Origin: Streptomyces chumphonensis
Lineage (GTDB): Bacteria; Actinomycetota; Actinomycetes; Streptomycetales; Streptomycetaceae
Length of the DNA stretch: 64,000 nt
Reading direction: 5' to 3'
Assembly (NCBI RefSeq): GCF_014779715.1
Contig: NZ_JACXYU010000009.1
Coordinates: 124,001 to 188,000, forward strand
The position numbers and the translations under genes are program-made. Numbering within the stretch: the stretch's first letter is position 1; the number at the start of each line of letters is the position of its first letter. The notes beneath the pieces are model-generated. The model saw only the letters and a program-made list of their open reading frames with translations, had not been told where the DNA came from and did not search any database. Shown here in pieces: positions 17,556 through 25,787 of the stretch.

Positions 17556-18533
17556 TCAGCTCTGCTCCTCGAAGAGGCTGGTCACGGAGCCGTCCTCGAA
17601 GACCTCGCGCACCGCGCGGGCGATGGTCGGGGCCATCGAGAGCACGGTGATCTTGTCCATCTCCAGCTCCTCCGGGGTGGGCAGTGTGTTCGTGAACACG
17701 AACTCGCTCACCTTGGAGTTCTTCAGCCGGTCCGGCGCGGGGTGGGAGAGGATGCCGTGCGTCGCGGTGACGATGACGTCCTCGGCGCCGTTCGCGTACA
17801 GCGCGTCGGCCGCCGCGCAGATCGTGCCGCCGGTGTCGACCATGTCGTCGACGAGGACGCAGACGCGGCCCTTCACGTCACCGACGACCTCGTGCACCGT
17901 GACCTGGTTGGCGACGTCCGGGTCGCGCCGCTTGTGCACGATGGCCAGCGGCGCGCCGAGCCGGTCGGCCCAGCGGTCGGCGACGCGGACCCGCCCGGCG
18001 TCGGGGGAGACGACGGTGAGCTTGTCGCGGTCCACCCGGCGGCCGATGTAGTCGGTCAGGATGGGCAGCGCGAACAGGTGGTCGACCGGGCCGTCGAAGT
18101 AGCCCTGCACCTGGTCGGCGTGGAGGTCGACGCTCAGGACGCGGTCGGCCCCCGCGGCCTTCAGCAGGTCGGCCATCAGCCGTGCGGAGATCGGCTCGCG
18201 GCCGCGGTGCTTCTTGTCCTGGCGGGCGTAGCCGTAGAACGGGATCACCACGGAGATGCTGCGCGCGGAGGCCCGCTTCAGCGCGTCGATCATGATGAGC
18301 TGTTCCATGATCCACTTGTTGATCGGAGCCGTGTGGCTCTGGATCAGGAAGCAGTCGGCGCCGCGCACGGACTCCTGGAAGCGGACGTAGATCTCGCCGT
18401 TCGCGAAGTCGATGGCCTTCGTCGGGACCAGGTCGACACCGAGCTCGCTGGCCACCTCCTCGGCCAGCCTGGGGTGCGCGCGGCCGGAGAAGAGCATCAG
18501 CTTCTTCTCACTGGTCGTCTTGATCCCGGTCAC
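17556..18533 (-). CDS. prs: Ribose-phosphate pyrophosphokinase
   Basis: A 325-residue protein, normal for the family. It makes PRPP from ribose 5-phosphate and ATP for purine, pyrimidine, histidine, tryptophan and NAD synthesis. Seen motifs: LMLFSGRAHPRLAEEVA, FANGEIYVRFQESVRG, YARQDKKHRGREPISARL, and the PRPP-binding loop VLVDDMVDTGGTI. The start is GTG 18533, with AAGGAGA 8-10 bases upstream. It lies 137 bases after glmU on the same strand and 165 bases before rplY. Confidence 0.97.
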   Translation of the reverse strand: MTGIKTTSEKKLMLFSGRAHPRLAEEVASELGVDLVPTKAIDFANGEIYVRFQESVRGADCFLIQSHTAPINKWIMEQLIMIDALKRASARSISVVIPFYGYARQDKKHRGREPISARLMADLLKAAGADRVLSVDLHADQVQGYFDGPVDHLFALPILTDYIGRRVDRDKLTVVSPDAGRVRVADRWADRLGAPLAIVHKRRDPDVANQVTVHEVVGDVKGRVCVLVDDMVDTGGTICAAADALYANGAEDVIVTATHGILSHPAPDRLKNSKVSEFVFTNTLPTPEELEMDKITVLSMAPTIARAVREVFEDGSVTSLFEEQS

Positions 18534-18670
18534 TGCGGTGTCTCCTTGAGCTGCGGTGGTGGTGCGCCTATCACGGTACGCCCCGGCCCGGGCCGTTCGT
18601 TTTCGGCCGTTCTGTGGACGTTCCGGGGGGGTTCCGCCGGGTCTGCGTGCCCGCTCCGGCGGGATCGGGC

Positions 18671-20143
18671 TCACGCGGAGCCGGAGCCGGGGCCGGAGCC
18701 GTCCGCCGGTCCGGCCGCCTCGCGGGCCGCCTGCGCCGCCGCGCTGCCCGGCCGCTTGCGGGCCACCCAGCCCTCGATGTTCCGCTGCTGCCCGCGCGCG
18801 ACGGCCAGCGAACCCGGCGGCACGTCCTTGGTGATCACCGAACCGGCCGCCGTGTAGGCGCCGTCCCCGACGGTCACCGGTGCCACGAACATGTTGTCCG
18901 AGCCCGTCTTGCAGTGCGAGCCGATCGTCGTGTGGTGCTTGGCCTCGCCGTCGTAGTTGACGAAGACGCTGGCCGCCCCGATGTTCGTGTGGTCGCCGAT
19001 CGTGGCGTCCCCCACGTAGGACAGGTGCGGCACCTTCGAGCCCTCGCCGATCCGGGCGTTCTTCATCTCCACGTACGTACCGGCCTTCGCCTTCGGGCCC
19101 AGCTCCGTCCCCGGCCGCAGGTAGGCGTAGGGGCCCACCGAGGCCCGGGCCCCGATCCGCGCTCCGACCGCGACGGTGTTGCCGACCGTCGCCCCCGGCC
19201 CCACGGAGGTGTCCGTCAGCCGCGCCTGCGGGCCCACCTCGCACCCCTCCGCGAGGTGCGTCGCGCCCAGCAGCTGCGTCCCCGGGTGCACCAGCGCGTC
19301 CGGCTCGAACGTCACCGTGACGTCCACCCACGTCGTCGCCGGGTCCACCACCGTCACGCCCGCGAGCATCGCCTCCTCCAGGAGACGGTCGTTGAGCATG
19401 CGACGCGCCTGCGCCAGCTGCACCCGGTTGTTGATGCCGACGATCTCCCGGTGGTCGGCCGCCACGGCCGCGCCCACCCGGTGCCCGTCGGCCCGCAGGA
19501 TGCCGAGGACATCGGTGAGATACTCCTCACCCTGGCTGTTGTCGGTGCGCACCCGGCCCAGCGCCTCCGTCAGCAGGGCCGCGTCGAAGGCGAACACACC
19601 GGAGTTGATCTCCCGGATCGCCCGCTGCTCCTCGGTGGCGTCCTTGTGCTCGACGATCCCCGTGACCTCGCCGTCCGCGCCGCGCACGACGCGGCCGTAC
19701 CCCGTGGCGTCCGGCACCCGCGCCGACAGCACCGTCACCGCGTGCGCCCCGGCCTCGTGTGCCGCCGCCAGCCCCGCCAGCGTCTCCCCGGTGAGCAGCG
19801 GCGTGTCGCCGCAGGTGACCAGCACGGTCCCGGTCAGCGGGACGCCGTCGGCCGCCAGCTCCTCCAGCGCCATCCGCACGGCGTGCCCCGTGCCGTTCTG
19901 CTCGTGCTGCACCGCCGTGCGCACCGCGCCGTCCAGCTCGGCCAGGTGCGCGGAGACCCGCTCCCGCGCGTGCCCCACCACCACCACGAGGTGCTCGGGG
20001 TCCAGTTCCTTGGCGGAGGCGACGACGTGGCCCACGAGCGACCGCCCGCAGATGTCGTGCAGAACCTTCGGCGTCGACGACTTCATGCGGGTGCCCTCAC
20101 CCGCTGCGAGAACGACGACGGCTGCCGGGCGGTTGGCGCTCAC
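18671..20143 (-). CDS. glmU: Bifunctional UDP-GlcNAc pyrophosphorylase / glucosamine-1-phosphate acetyltransferase
   Basis: A 490-residue protein. The N-terminal uridyltransferase has VVVLAAGEGTRMKSSTPKVL, the nucleotide-sugar GxGTRM-K signature, and CGDTPLL. The C-terminal left-handed beta-helix has hexapeptide repeats from about residue 255 (PGTQLLGATHLAEGCEVG) and the acetyl-CoA region KAKAGTYVEMKNARIGEGSK, then HLSYVGDATIG. It supplies UDP-GlcNAc for peptidoglycan. The start is GTG 20143, with GAAGGG 7 bases upstream. A perfect 23-bp palindrome lies 15 bases upstream of the start codon. Confidence 0.97.
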   Translation of the reverse strand: MSANRPAAVVVLAAGEGTRMKSSTPKVLHDICGRSLVGHVVASAKELDPEHLVVVVGHARERVSAHLAELDGAVRTAVQHEQNGTGHAVRMALEELAADGVPLTGTVLVTCGDTPLLTGETLAGLAAAHEAGAHAVTVLSARVPDATGYGRVVRGADGEVTGIVEHKDATEEQRAIREINSGVFAFDAALLTEALGRVRTDNSQGEEYLTDVLGILRADGHRVGAAVAADHREIVGINNRVQLAQARRMLNDRLLEEAMLAGVTVVDPATTWVDVTVTFEPDALVHPGTQLLGATHLAEGCEVGPQARLTDTSVGPGATVGNTVAVGARIGARASVGPYAYLRPGTELGPKAKAGTYVEMKNARIGEGSKVPHLSYVGDATIGDHTNIGAASVFVNYDGEAKHHTTIGSHCKTGSDNMFVAPVTVGDGAYTAAGSVITKDVPPGSLAVARGQQRNIEGWVARKRPGSAAAQAAREAAGPADGSGPGSGSA

Positions 20144-20157
20144 GGTATGCCCTTCGA

Positions 20158-20180
20158 CTTCGGGTGAATATCACCCGAAG
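20158..20180. promoter_or_regulatory. Perfect 23-bp palindrome upstream of glmU
   Basis: CTTCGGGTGA (20158-20167) and TCACCCGAAG (20171-20180) are perfect inverted repeats with spacer ATA. It lies 15 bases upstream of the glmU GTG and about 40 bases past the stop of the preceding coiled-coil gene. It may terminate that gene, act as a glmU operator, or form a leader hairpin. Confidence 0.6.
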
Positions 20181-20219
20181 GATACCGCCGCAGGTCCGCG
20201 CCTCCGGTGAACCCCCTCG

Positions 20220-21107
20220 TCAGCCCGGTGCGTGGCCGCGGCCCGTCAGGGTGGCCAGCGAGGAGCGCACCTGCGCGAGGTGGTCGCGGAGCTCGTCCGC
20301 CGCGCCTCCGTGCTCACGCAGGATCCGCGCCGTCTCCGCCTCCACGCGCTCCTCCTCGGCCCGCGCCCGCGCGACGGTCTCCGCCGCCGCCGTGCGCGCC
20401 GCGTCCTCCGACGCGTCGGCGGCCCGCTCGGCCTCCGTCCGCTCCCGGCGCGCCGCGTCCAGCGCCGCCTGACCGCGCTCCTCCAGCTCCGCCACCCGGG
20501 CGTCGACCTCGGCCGCCTCGGCGGTCAGCGCCGCCTCCGCCGCCTCCCGCCGCCGCCGGTGCTCCCGGTCCTGGCCGCCGAGCAGGGCCTGGCAGCGCTC
20601 CGTGACCTCCCGCAGCCGCGCCGCCGCCTCCTCCCGGCGTCCGCCCGCCTCCGCGCGGGCCGCCTCCCGCAGCCCGTCCGCCTCGGTGCCGGCCCGGACC
20701 AGCACCGCGTCGGCCGCCTCCACACCGGCGGCCCGCACCCGGGCCGCCTCGGCGCCCGCCTCCTCACGCAGCGTCCGGGCGGCCGCCTCCGCGTCCTCCC
20801 GCAGCCGGGCCGCGTCGCCCTCCCCGGCGTCCCGCACCGCCTCGCCCTCGGACTCCACCTCGGCCAGCAGCGCCTGGGCCCGCGCTCCGAGCGACGCGTA
20901 CGTCGGCGGCGGCAGCGACGCCACCACGGCCCGCAGCCGGTCCGCCTCCTCGCCCAGTTCGCGGGCGAGGACCTCCAGTCTGTCGAGCCGCTCCCGGGCC
21001 TCCGCGATCTCCCGGCGGAGGCCCGAGGTCCGCTCGTCCACCTGCGCGGGCCGGTAACCCCGGCCCCGTACGACGTCGAAGCCGTGCGGTGACTCCGTCG
21101 AAGCCAT
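20220..21107 (-). CDS. DivIVA-like coiled-coil protein (often annotated cellulose-binding protein)
   Basis: A 295-residue protein. The N-terminal 30 residues (GFDVVRGRGYRPAQVDERTSGL) resemble the membrane-curvature-sensing DivIVA head. The rest is almost pure alanine/glutamate/arginine coiled coil with heptad character and no membrane segment. Streptomyces have several such proteins, including the polarisome-associated Scy/DivIVA set; many are labelled cellulose-binding without good reason. A cytoskeletal or polar scaffold role is an inference. The start is ATG 21107 (MASTESPHGFD); the longer frame to 21182 is less likely. Confidence 0.78.
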   Translation of the reverse strand: MASTESPHGFDVVRGRGYRPAQVDERTSGLRREIAEARERLDRLEVLARELGEEADRLRAVVASLPPPTYASLGARAQALLAEVESEGEAVRDAGEGDAARLREDAEAAARTLREEAGAEAARVRAAGVEAADAVLVRAGTEADGLREAARAEAGGRREEAAARLREVTERCQALLGGQDREHRRRREAAEAALTAEAAEVDARVAELEERGQAALDAARRERTEAERAADASEDAARTAAAETVARARAEEERVEAETARILREHGGAADELRDHLAQVRSSLATLTGRGHAPG

Positions 21108-21204
21108 CCCTGTAGACCTCTCCCACTCGAGCGCGTCCGTTCCCCCAGGATGCGGCATGAAGCCGCATTCCCGGACGAACAACGTCAGGTGTGTGCGCGT
21201 CGGA

Positions 21205-23559
21205 CTACAGCAGGCCGTCCCACAACTGCTCCAGCAGCACCGCCCACCAGTTCTCCGGGTGGCTGAGCGCCGCCGGGTCCAGCGCGGCCAGCTGCTGCTG
21301 GAAGTCGACCGTCCAGCGGCCCGCCTGGTCCGGCGTCAGGCCGTACCGCAGCCGCCACATCCGCCCCGCCATCGCCAGGCAGCGGACCAGCTCCGGCAGC
21401 CCGGTGTTGACGAACTGCGGCGCCGCCGGCTGCCCGTCGGAACGGCCCTCCAGCGGGACGGCGACGATGTGCGCGGTGCCGTACTGCACACACAGCTGAC
21501 GCCCGAAGTCGTTGCCCATCACCAGGTACGAACCGGCGTCCGGACCCGGCCGCACGCCCCGCTCCTGCGCCAGCTCGGCCAACGTCGGCACCGGGCGGCC
21601 CGGCTGGGCCTGCGCCCAGAAGAACGGCCCGAACTCCACGGGCAGTCCGGCCACGACCAGCGTCCGCGCGACGACGTCGGGCACGCCCTGCCGGGAGACC
21701 GCCCGCTGGTCGAAGCGGAACACGCCCTGCGGGCCGAACGCCTGCTGCACCTCGTGCCCGACGCCCTCCGGCGGGACGGGCGGAGCCTGCGGAACCGGCT
21801 GCACCGGGGCCCGCACCGGCGCGGGGCGCGCCGGACCGTCCGCCACCTGGTGCAACTCGCCCTGATGGGTGAGCAGGTGACGCATACCCTGCTGCCGCGA
21901 CCCCTGATCGGCGCCATAGGGCGCGGTGTGGCTCACCCGCACCTGCGGCCACGTCTCGCGGACCATCCGGGCGCAGTAACCGCCCGGCAGATCACACGAC
22001 TCCAGCTCCGTGTGCAGCTCCAGCACCTGCTGCGGCGGCACGTTCATCGACCGCAGCTCGTAGAGGATCTGCCACTCCGGGTGCGGCATCCCCGGCGCGG
22101 ACCGCCGGATGAGCTGCTGCTCGGAACCGTCCGGCGCGCGGTAGCGCAGCACCGCCATGTACCCCGGGCCGACCGTCGGCACCGACGGCTGCTGCGGATA
22201 GCCGTAGGGCGGCTGCCCGCCCGGGCCGCCGGGCCGCGCACCCTGTGGTGCGTGCCCGCCGTGCCCGCCGTGCGCGGGACTCGGCGGCGGCTGCGGCGGG
22301 GGCGGGGCACCCGGCCCGGCGGACGCGGGGCCGGACGGGCCGGCCAGCATCGTCGCGGCATGGTGCACGCCGCCGCCCGGAGCACCGGGCGCGCCCGGCC
22401 CGTTCGGCGGGGCCGGGGGCGCGGGCGGTCGGCCCCCGCCCTGGCTCGGGGGGCCGGAGGGCCCGGCCAGCATCGTCGCCGCGTGGTGGACACCGCCGTC
22501 CGGCGTACCCGGCCCGGAGGCGTCCGCGCCGGACGGCGGCGGCGTACCGGCGTCACCGGCCTGCGCGACGTCGTCCGCCGACACCAGCTGCGTCGGCACA
22601 TAGCCTCCGGCCACCCCGCCCGACGTGCCGCCCGTTCCCGACGTGCCGCCCTGCGGCCTGCGCGCGGCGCCCGGCACACCCGGCTCACCGGGGGGCGGCG
22701 GCACCGTCGGCCCCCGGCCGCGCGAGGGACGCGCCGGCGGCCGCACCTTGCTCGTGGCCGCGTAGGCGATGGCCTCCCCCTGCCCGGACGGGCCGTCCTG
22801 CGCCCCCTCCGCCCCACCGGGCGCCGGAACGCCGGGCGGTGGCGTGGCGGGCGGGGGCGTGTCCGGCGCCGACACGTCCTCCAGCGCCGGGGAGACCTGC
22901 GTGCGGGGCAGCGCGCTGCCCTCCGGCAGCAGCTCCGTACGCGCCTCACCGGCGGGCGCGGCCGGCGGCGGGCCCGCGTCGTCCGTGTCGTCGCTGCCGC
23001 TCAGCGGGGGCGCCAGGACCGTCGCCGGGGGCGCGAGCGACTCCCCGGCACCCGAGTCGGAGGTGTCGGCCCAACCACCGGCCACCGGACGCCGCTCCGC
23101 ACGCTCGCCCTCCGGCTGCGGACCCTCCGCCGCCGGGGCCGCCGTCGTGCTCCCGGCCTGCGGCCTCCGGTCCGGAATGCCCATCCGGTCCGCCGCCTCC
23201 TGCAACCACTCCGGCGGCGTCAGCAGGAACGACGTCGCCTCCAGGTCCACCCGCCGCGGCGGCACCGGCGCGGGCCGGGCGTCCACCGCACGGGCGCCGT
23301 ACTCCTCCTCGTACCGGCGGATCACCTCGCCCACGGCGAGCCCCGGCCACAGCGTCGACTCCCCGCTGTCCCGGGCGATCACCAGCCGCGCCCGGCCGCC
23401 GTCGGCCCGGGGGCCGTCCGCCCGGTCCTCCGCCCAGGCCACGAAACCCAGGTCGAACTCCCGTACCCGCACCTCCCGGTGCTGGTACGCCGGGACGCCG
23501 CCGTTGATCCAGCGCTCCGCCCGTTCCTGCGCCTGCGCGAACGTCACCACCGCGCTCAC
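21205..23559 (-). CDS. Imm35-like / deaminase / SUKH-4 polyprotein of the polymorphic-toxin type
   Basis: A 784-residue protein. Residues 1-88 resemble Imm35/YrhB (REFDLGFVAWAED, VIARDSGESTLWPG). Residues about 100-465 are a Pro/Gly/Ala-rich linker with GVHHAATMLAGPSGP twice and other T-x-L units. Residues about 466-560 look like the XOO_2897-type nucleic-acid/nucleotide deaminase domain, with the Zn ligand candidates H493 and E495 (HPEW), C522 and C529 (CDLPGGYC). Residues about 597-784 are a SUKH-4 immunity domain (FGPFFWAQ, YLVMGNDFG, FVNTGLPELVRCLAMA). There is no signal peptide or membrane segment. The start is GTG 23559, overlapping the SUKH-1 gene stop (GTGA), so the two are translationally coupled. 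Deaminase and immunity domains sit on one chain. Target and activity are unknown. Confidence 0.8.
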   Translation of the reverse strand: MSAVVTFAQAQERAERWINGGVPAYQHREVRVREFDLGFVAWAEDRADGPRADGGRARLVIARDSGESTLWPGLAVGEVIRRYEEEYGARAVDARPAPVPPRRVDLEATSFLLTPPEWLQEAADRMGIPDRRPQAGSTTAAPAAEGPQPEGERAERRPVAGGWADTSDSGAGESLAPPATVLAPPLSGSDDTDDAGPPPAAPAGEARTELLPEGSALPRTQVSPALEDVSAPDTPPPATPPPGVPAPGGAEGAQDGPSGQGEAIAYAATSKVRPPARPSRGRGPTVPPPPGEPGVPGAARRPQGGTSGTGGTSGGVAGGYVPTQLVSADDVAQAGDAGTPPPSGADASGPGTPDGGVHHAATMLAGPSGPPSQGGGRPPAPPAPPNGPGAPGAPGGGVHHAATMLAGPSGPASAGPGAPPPPQPPPSPAHGGHGGHAPQGARPGGPGGQPPYGYPQQPSVPTVGPGYMAVLRYRAPDGSEQQLIRRSAPGMPHPEWQILYELRSMNVPPQQVLELHTELESCDLPGGYCARMVRETWPQVRVSHTAPYGADQGSRQQGMRHLLTHQGELHQVADGPARPAPVRAPVQPVPQAPPVPPEGVGHEVQQAFGPQGVFRFDQRAVSRQGVPDVVARTLVVAGLPVEFGPFFWAQAQPGRPVPTLAELAQERGVRPGPDAGSYLVMGNDFGRQLCVQYGTAHIVAVPLEGRSDGQPAAPQFVNTGLPELVRCLAMAGRMWRLRYGLTPDQAGRWTVDFQQQLAALDPAALSHPENWWAVLLEQLWDGLL

Positions 23560-24530
23560 TCCTCCACCGCGACGGCGCGCGCGAAGCCACCGTCGACCAT
23601 CAGGTTCGCCACCGTCTCCAACTCGGGCGGATTCCCCGCCAGCCGCAGTGTGAACGCGTCGAAGTCCTCACCGCACGGGAAGAGCAGCTCGCTCACCCGC
23701 TCCCGCACGTCCAGACCGTCCCGGTCCCGCGCGTCGTCGTAGGCGCAGAACCACACCGAACCCGTGCCCTCACCCCGCACCTTCACGGCCAGCAGACCGC
23801 CGTGCACGAACGCGACCCCGAGGAAGTCCTTCGTCAGGTGGTCCCGCAGGCACTTGTTGACGTAGACGAGGTCGTTGACCGCCGCCTCGTCCCGCACCGT
23901 GAAGAACGGCTGGTCCACCAGCAGCCCCAACTCCGCGTCGAGCGCCACCCCCACCGGCGCGCAGCCGCCCGCCGCCTTCAGGAACGACCGGTACGCACCC
24001 GGCAGCCGGTACCCCAGCGACTCCTCGACCTGGACGACCTGCTCCTCCGGCACCGCCACCGGGTGCGGCACCTCGAAATGCGCCGGACGCGTCTCCTGCA
24101 ACGGCCGCGTGCCGCGCTTGCCGTGGTCCACCGCCGCCGTCGCGAGGCCGCCGTGGTGCCGCAGCAGCGCCTTCACCTCCACCGGCACGAGCTCCAGCCG
24201 CCGCGAGCCCGGGACGTGGTGCCACGTCCAGCCGTGCGGCGTCGCCACCGGCGGCAGCTCCGCCCACAACTCGTGCCCGGCCGCGTGCTGCGCCGCGTTC
24301 GCCGAGACGTAGTCCGTCAACCGCAACTCGTCCACGCCGAAACCCTCCGGCGGCTCGGCGACCTCCGCCGCGGCCCGCGCGTAGGGCGCGAACACCGGGA
24401 ACCCCGAGGCGTCCATGCGCACGCCCTGCGGGAAACGCGCCGCCCGCACCGGGTCCGGAAAGTGCACGACCTGCCCCGCGTACGCCGCGTTCGGCGGCGC
24501 GGCCTCCTGCCCGAGCCGACCTGTCGTCAT
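23556..24530 (-). CDS. SMI1/KNR4 (SUKH-1) family protein
   Basis: A 324-residue protein. The SUKH-1 core lies at about residues 165-300, with VEESLGYRLPGAYRSFLKAAGG and later FVHGGLLAVKVRGEGTGSVWF. SUKH proteins are immunity proteins for nuclease and deaminase toxins in bacteria, and are also used as adaptors. The first 160 residues (VVHFPDPVRAARFPQGVRMD, SGFPVFAPYARAAAE) form a second region that I do not recognise. It is the first gene of the minus-strand pair and its stop overlaps the start of the Imm35-deaminase-SUKH-4 gene. ATG 24530 was chosen (MTTGRLGQE); the longer frame is not convincing. Confidence 0.85.
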   Translation of the reverse strand: MTTGRLGQEAAPPNAAYAGQVVHFPDPVRAARFPQGVRMDASGFPVFAPYARAAAEVAEPPEGFGVDELRLTDYVSANAAQHAAGHELWAELPPVATPHGWTWHHVPGSRRLELVPVEVKALLRHHGGLATAAVDHGKRGTRPLQETRPAHFEVPHPVAVPEEQVVQVEESLGYRLPGAYRSFLKAAGGCAPVGVALDAELGLLVDQPFFTVRDEAAVNDLVYVNKCLRDHLTKDFLGVAFVHGGLLAVKVRGEGTGSVWFCAYDDARDRDGLDVRERVSELLFPCGEDFDAFTLRLAGNPPELETVANLMVDGGFARAVAVEE

Positions 24531-24715
24531 TGGCGGTGCTCCCTGCTGCGTCCGACTGCTCGGCCCCCAGCGTATGCGCTCCCCCCGCCACCCCTCCCGG
24601 CCCGGCCCCGTCACGGATCCGGGACACACCGGACACAGAACCCGACTTCCGCTACCGCGAGAACGTTTGGCAAAGTCTGGAACACCCGAGGGGGACGTGA
24701 TGCGGAGGAATCACC

Positions 24716-25243
24716 ATGTACGCGACACACCACACATCGGACCCCCGCATCGGCTGGGGCGCCACGAACGGCACCGGAGCGGCCCCACCGGCCCCCCGGC
24801 ACCGCCGTGACGGCATCATGCCCACCACGGCCGCCGCCCTCTCCGCGCGCGGCACCACCCTCACCTGCGCCGCCGCCAAAGCCGGGCACCGACCCGGCCA
24901 CCACCCCCTCGTCCAGGACTTCCTGGACACCCTCACCACCGAGCGTCGCGAACGCCACACGGGACACTGCCCCGAAGCCGTCCTGCTGTCCCGCTACCTG
25001 ACCGGCGCCGAAAGCGCCCGCTCCAAACGCGCGGCCCGAAAACCCTTCACCGCCGGAGACGCCCGCCGCGCACTCAAACACGCCAAGATCACCACGCGCC
25101 GCATCCGCGAGGAGGGTGACCCGCAGCACGGCACGTACGCGCCGCCCTGCCGCTCCTGCGCCGCGCTCCTGGCACACTTCGGCGTCCTCGCCGTCGAACC
25201 CGCCCCCACCGTCCGAGCCGAGACCGCCACCTCCCGCCGATGA
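24716..25243 (+). CDS. YwqJ-type putative nucleic-acid deaminase
   Basis: A 175-residue protein. It has the deaminase zinc motifs: GHCPEAVLLSRYL with C85 and E87 as the (H/C)xE motif, and PPCRSCAALLAHFGV with C145 and C148 as PCxxC. This pattern is that of the YwqJ family, toxin domains predicted to deaminate nucleic-acid bases. There is no signal peptide, LXG/WXG region or repeat scaffold, so export is not evident and it may be a stand-alone or intracellular effector. GGAGG lies 7 bases upstream of the ATG. Its stop overlaps the SUKH-3 start (ATGA), the classic toxin-immunity pairing. It is divergent from the minus-strand SUKH-1/deaminase pair, 185 bases away. Confidence 0.83.
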   Translation: MYATHHTSDPRIGWGATNGTGAAPPAPRHRRDGIMPTTAAALSARGTTLTCAAAKAGHRPGHHPLVQDFLDTLTTERRERHTGHCPEAVLLSRYLTGAESARSKRAARKPFTAGDARRALKHAKITTRRIREEGDPQHGTYAPPCRSCAALLAHFGVLAVEPAPTVRAETATSRR

Positions 25244-25734
25244 CCACACGATTCCCCGTCGCCGTCGACGCCGCCCTGCGCGACGCCGGCTGGCACCCCG
25301 GCCGCCGGGACATGCGCCAGGCCGAGATCTGGGCCGACACCCTGCGCGCCCACACCTCCCCGGCCGGCCACCGCCACACGCTCTTCCCCGCCGCCGTCGA
25401 GGCCTGGGCCGAGTTCGGCGGCCTCCGCGTCGCGGGCACCGCGCCCGGCCGCCACATCGCCCCCACCCCCGCCCTCATCGACCCCGTCGGCGGCCTCCAC
25501 TGGGCCCGCACCCTGGCCGACCTCGGCCGCGCCCTCGACACCCGGGTCGCCCCGCTCGGCAGCGAGGAGGGACACCACGGCGAACCCACCGCGCTCCTGG
25601 CCATCGACGCGGCGGGCCGCGTCTACAGCCTCGACCACAGCGGCGACTGGTACCTCGGCCCGGACATCGACTCCGCGCTCGCCACGCTCGTCACCGGAAC
25701 CCGGCCCCAGCGCCTGGAATACCCGCCGAACTGA
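25240..25734 (+). CDS. SUKH-3 family immunity protein
   Basis: A 164-residue protein with the SUKH-3 layout: FPVAVDAALRDAGWHPGRRD at the start, then EAWAEFGGLRV, LARTL-like WARTLADLGRAL, and the C-terminal VYSLDHSGDWYLGPDIDSAL. SUKH-3 proteins are predicted inhibitors of deaminase and nuclease toxins. The ATGA overlap with the YwqJ-type deaminase gene means the two are co-translated, as expected for a toxin-antidote pair. Direct inhibition of this deaminase is an inference from pairing. Confidence 0.88.
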   Translation: MTTRFPVAVDAALRDAGWHPGRRDMRQAEIWADTLRAHTSPAGHRHTLFPAAVEAWAEFGGLRVAGTAPGRHIAPTPALIDPVGGLHWARTLADLGRALDTRVAPLGSEEGHHGEPTALLAIDAAGRVYSLDHSGDWYLGPDIDSALATLVTGTRPQRLEYPPN

Positions 25735-25757
25735 CCGCCCCCGCGCCCCGACGCCCC

Positions 25758-25783
25758 GCGCCGCGCTTCCGCACGCGCGGCGC
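25758..25783. terminator. Hairpin between the convergent SUKH-3 and histidine kinase genes
   Basis: GCGCCGCGC (25758-25766) and GCGCGGCGC (25775-25783) pair perfectly with an 8-base loop in a 53-base convergent gap. Confidence 0.65.
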
Positions 25784-25787
25784 ACCC

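Noticed and set aside
17556..19331. Extended version of prs running into glmU
   Set aside because: The first about 265 residues are out-of-frame glmU; the true start is GTG 18533 with a good ribosome site.
24611..25249. Minus-strand frame opposite the YwqJ-type deaminase
   Set aside because: Shadow of the plus-strand gene, which has GGAGG, zinc motifs and an ATGA-coupled partner.
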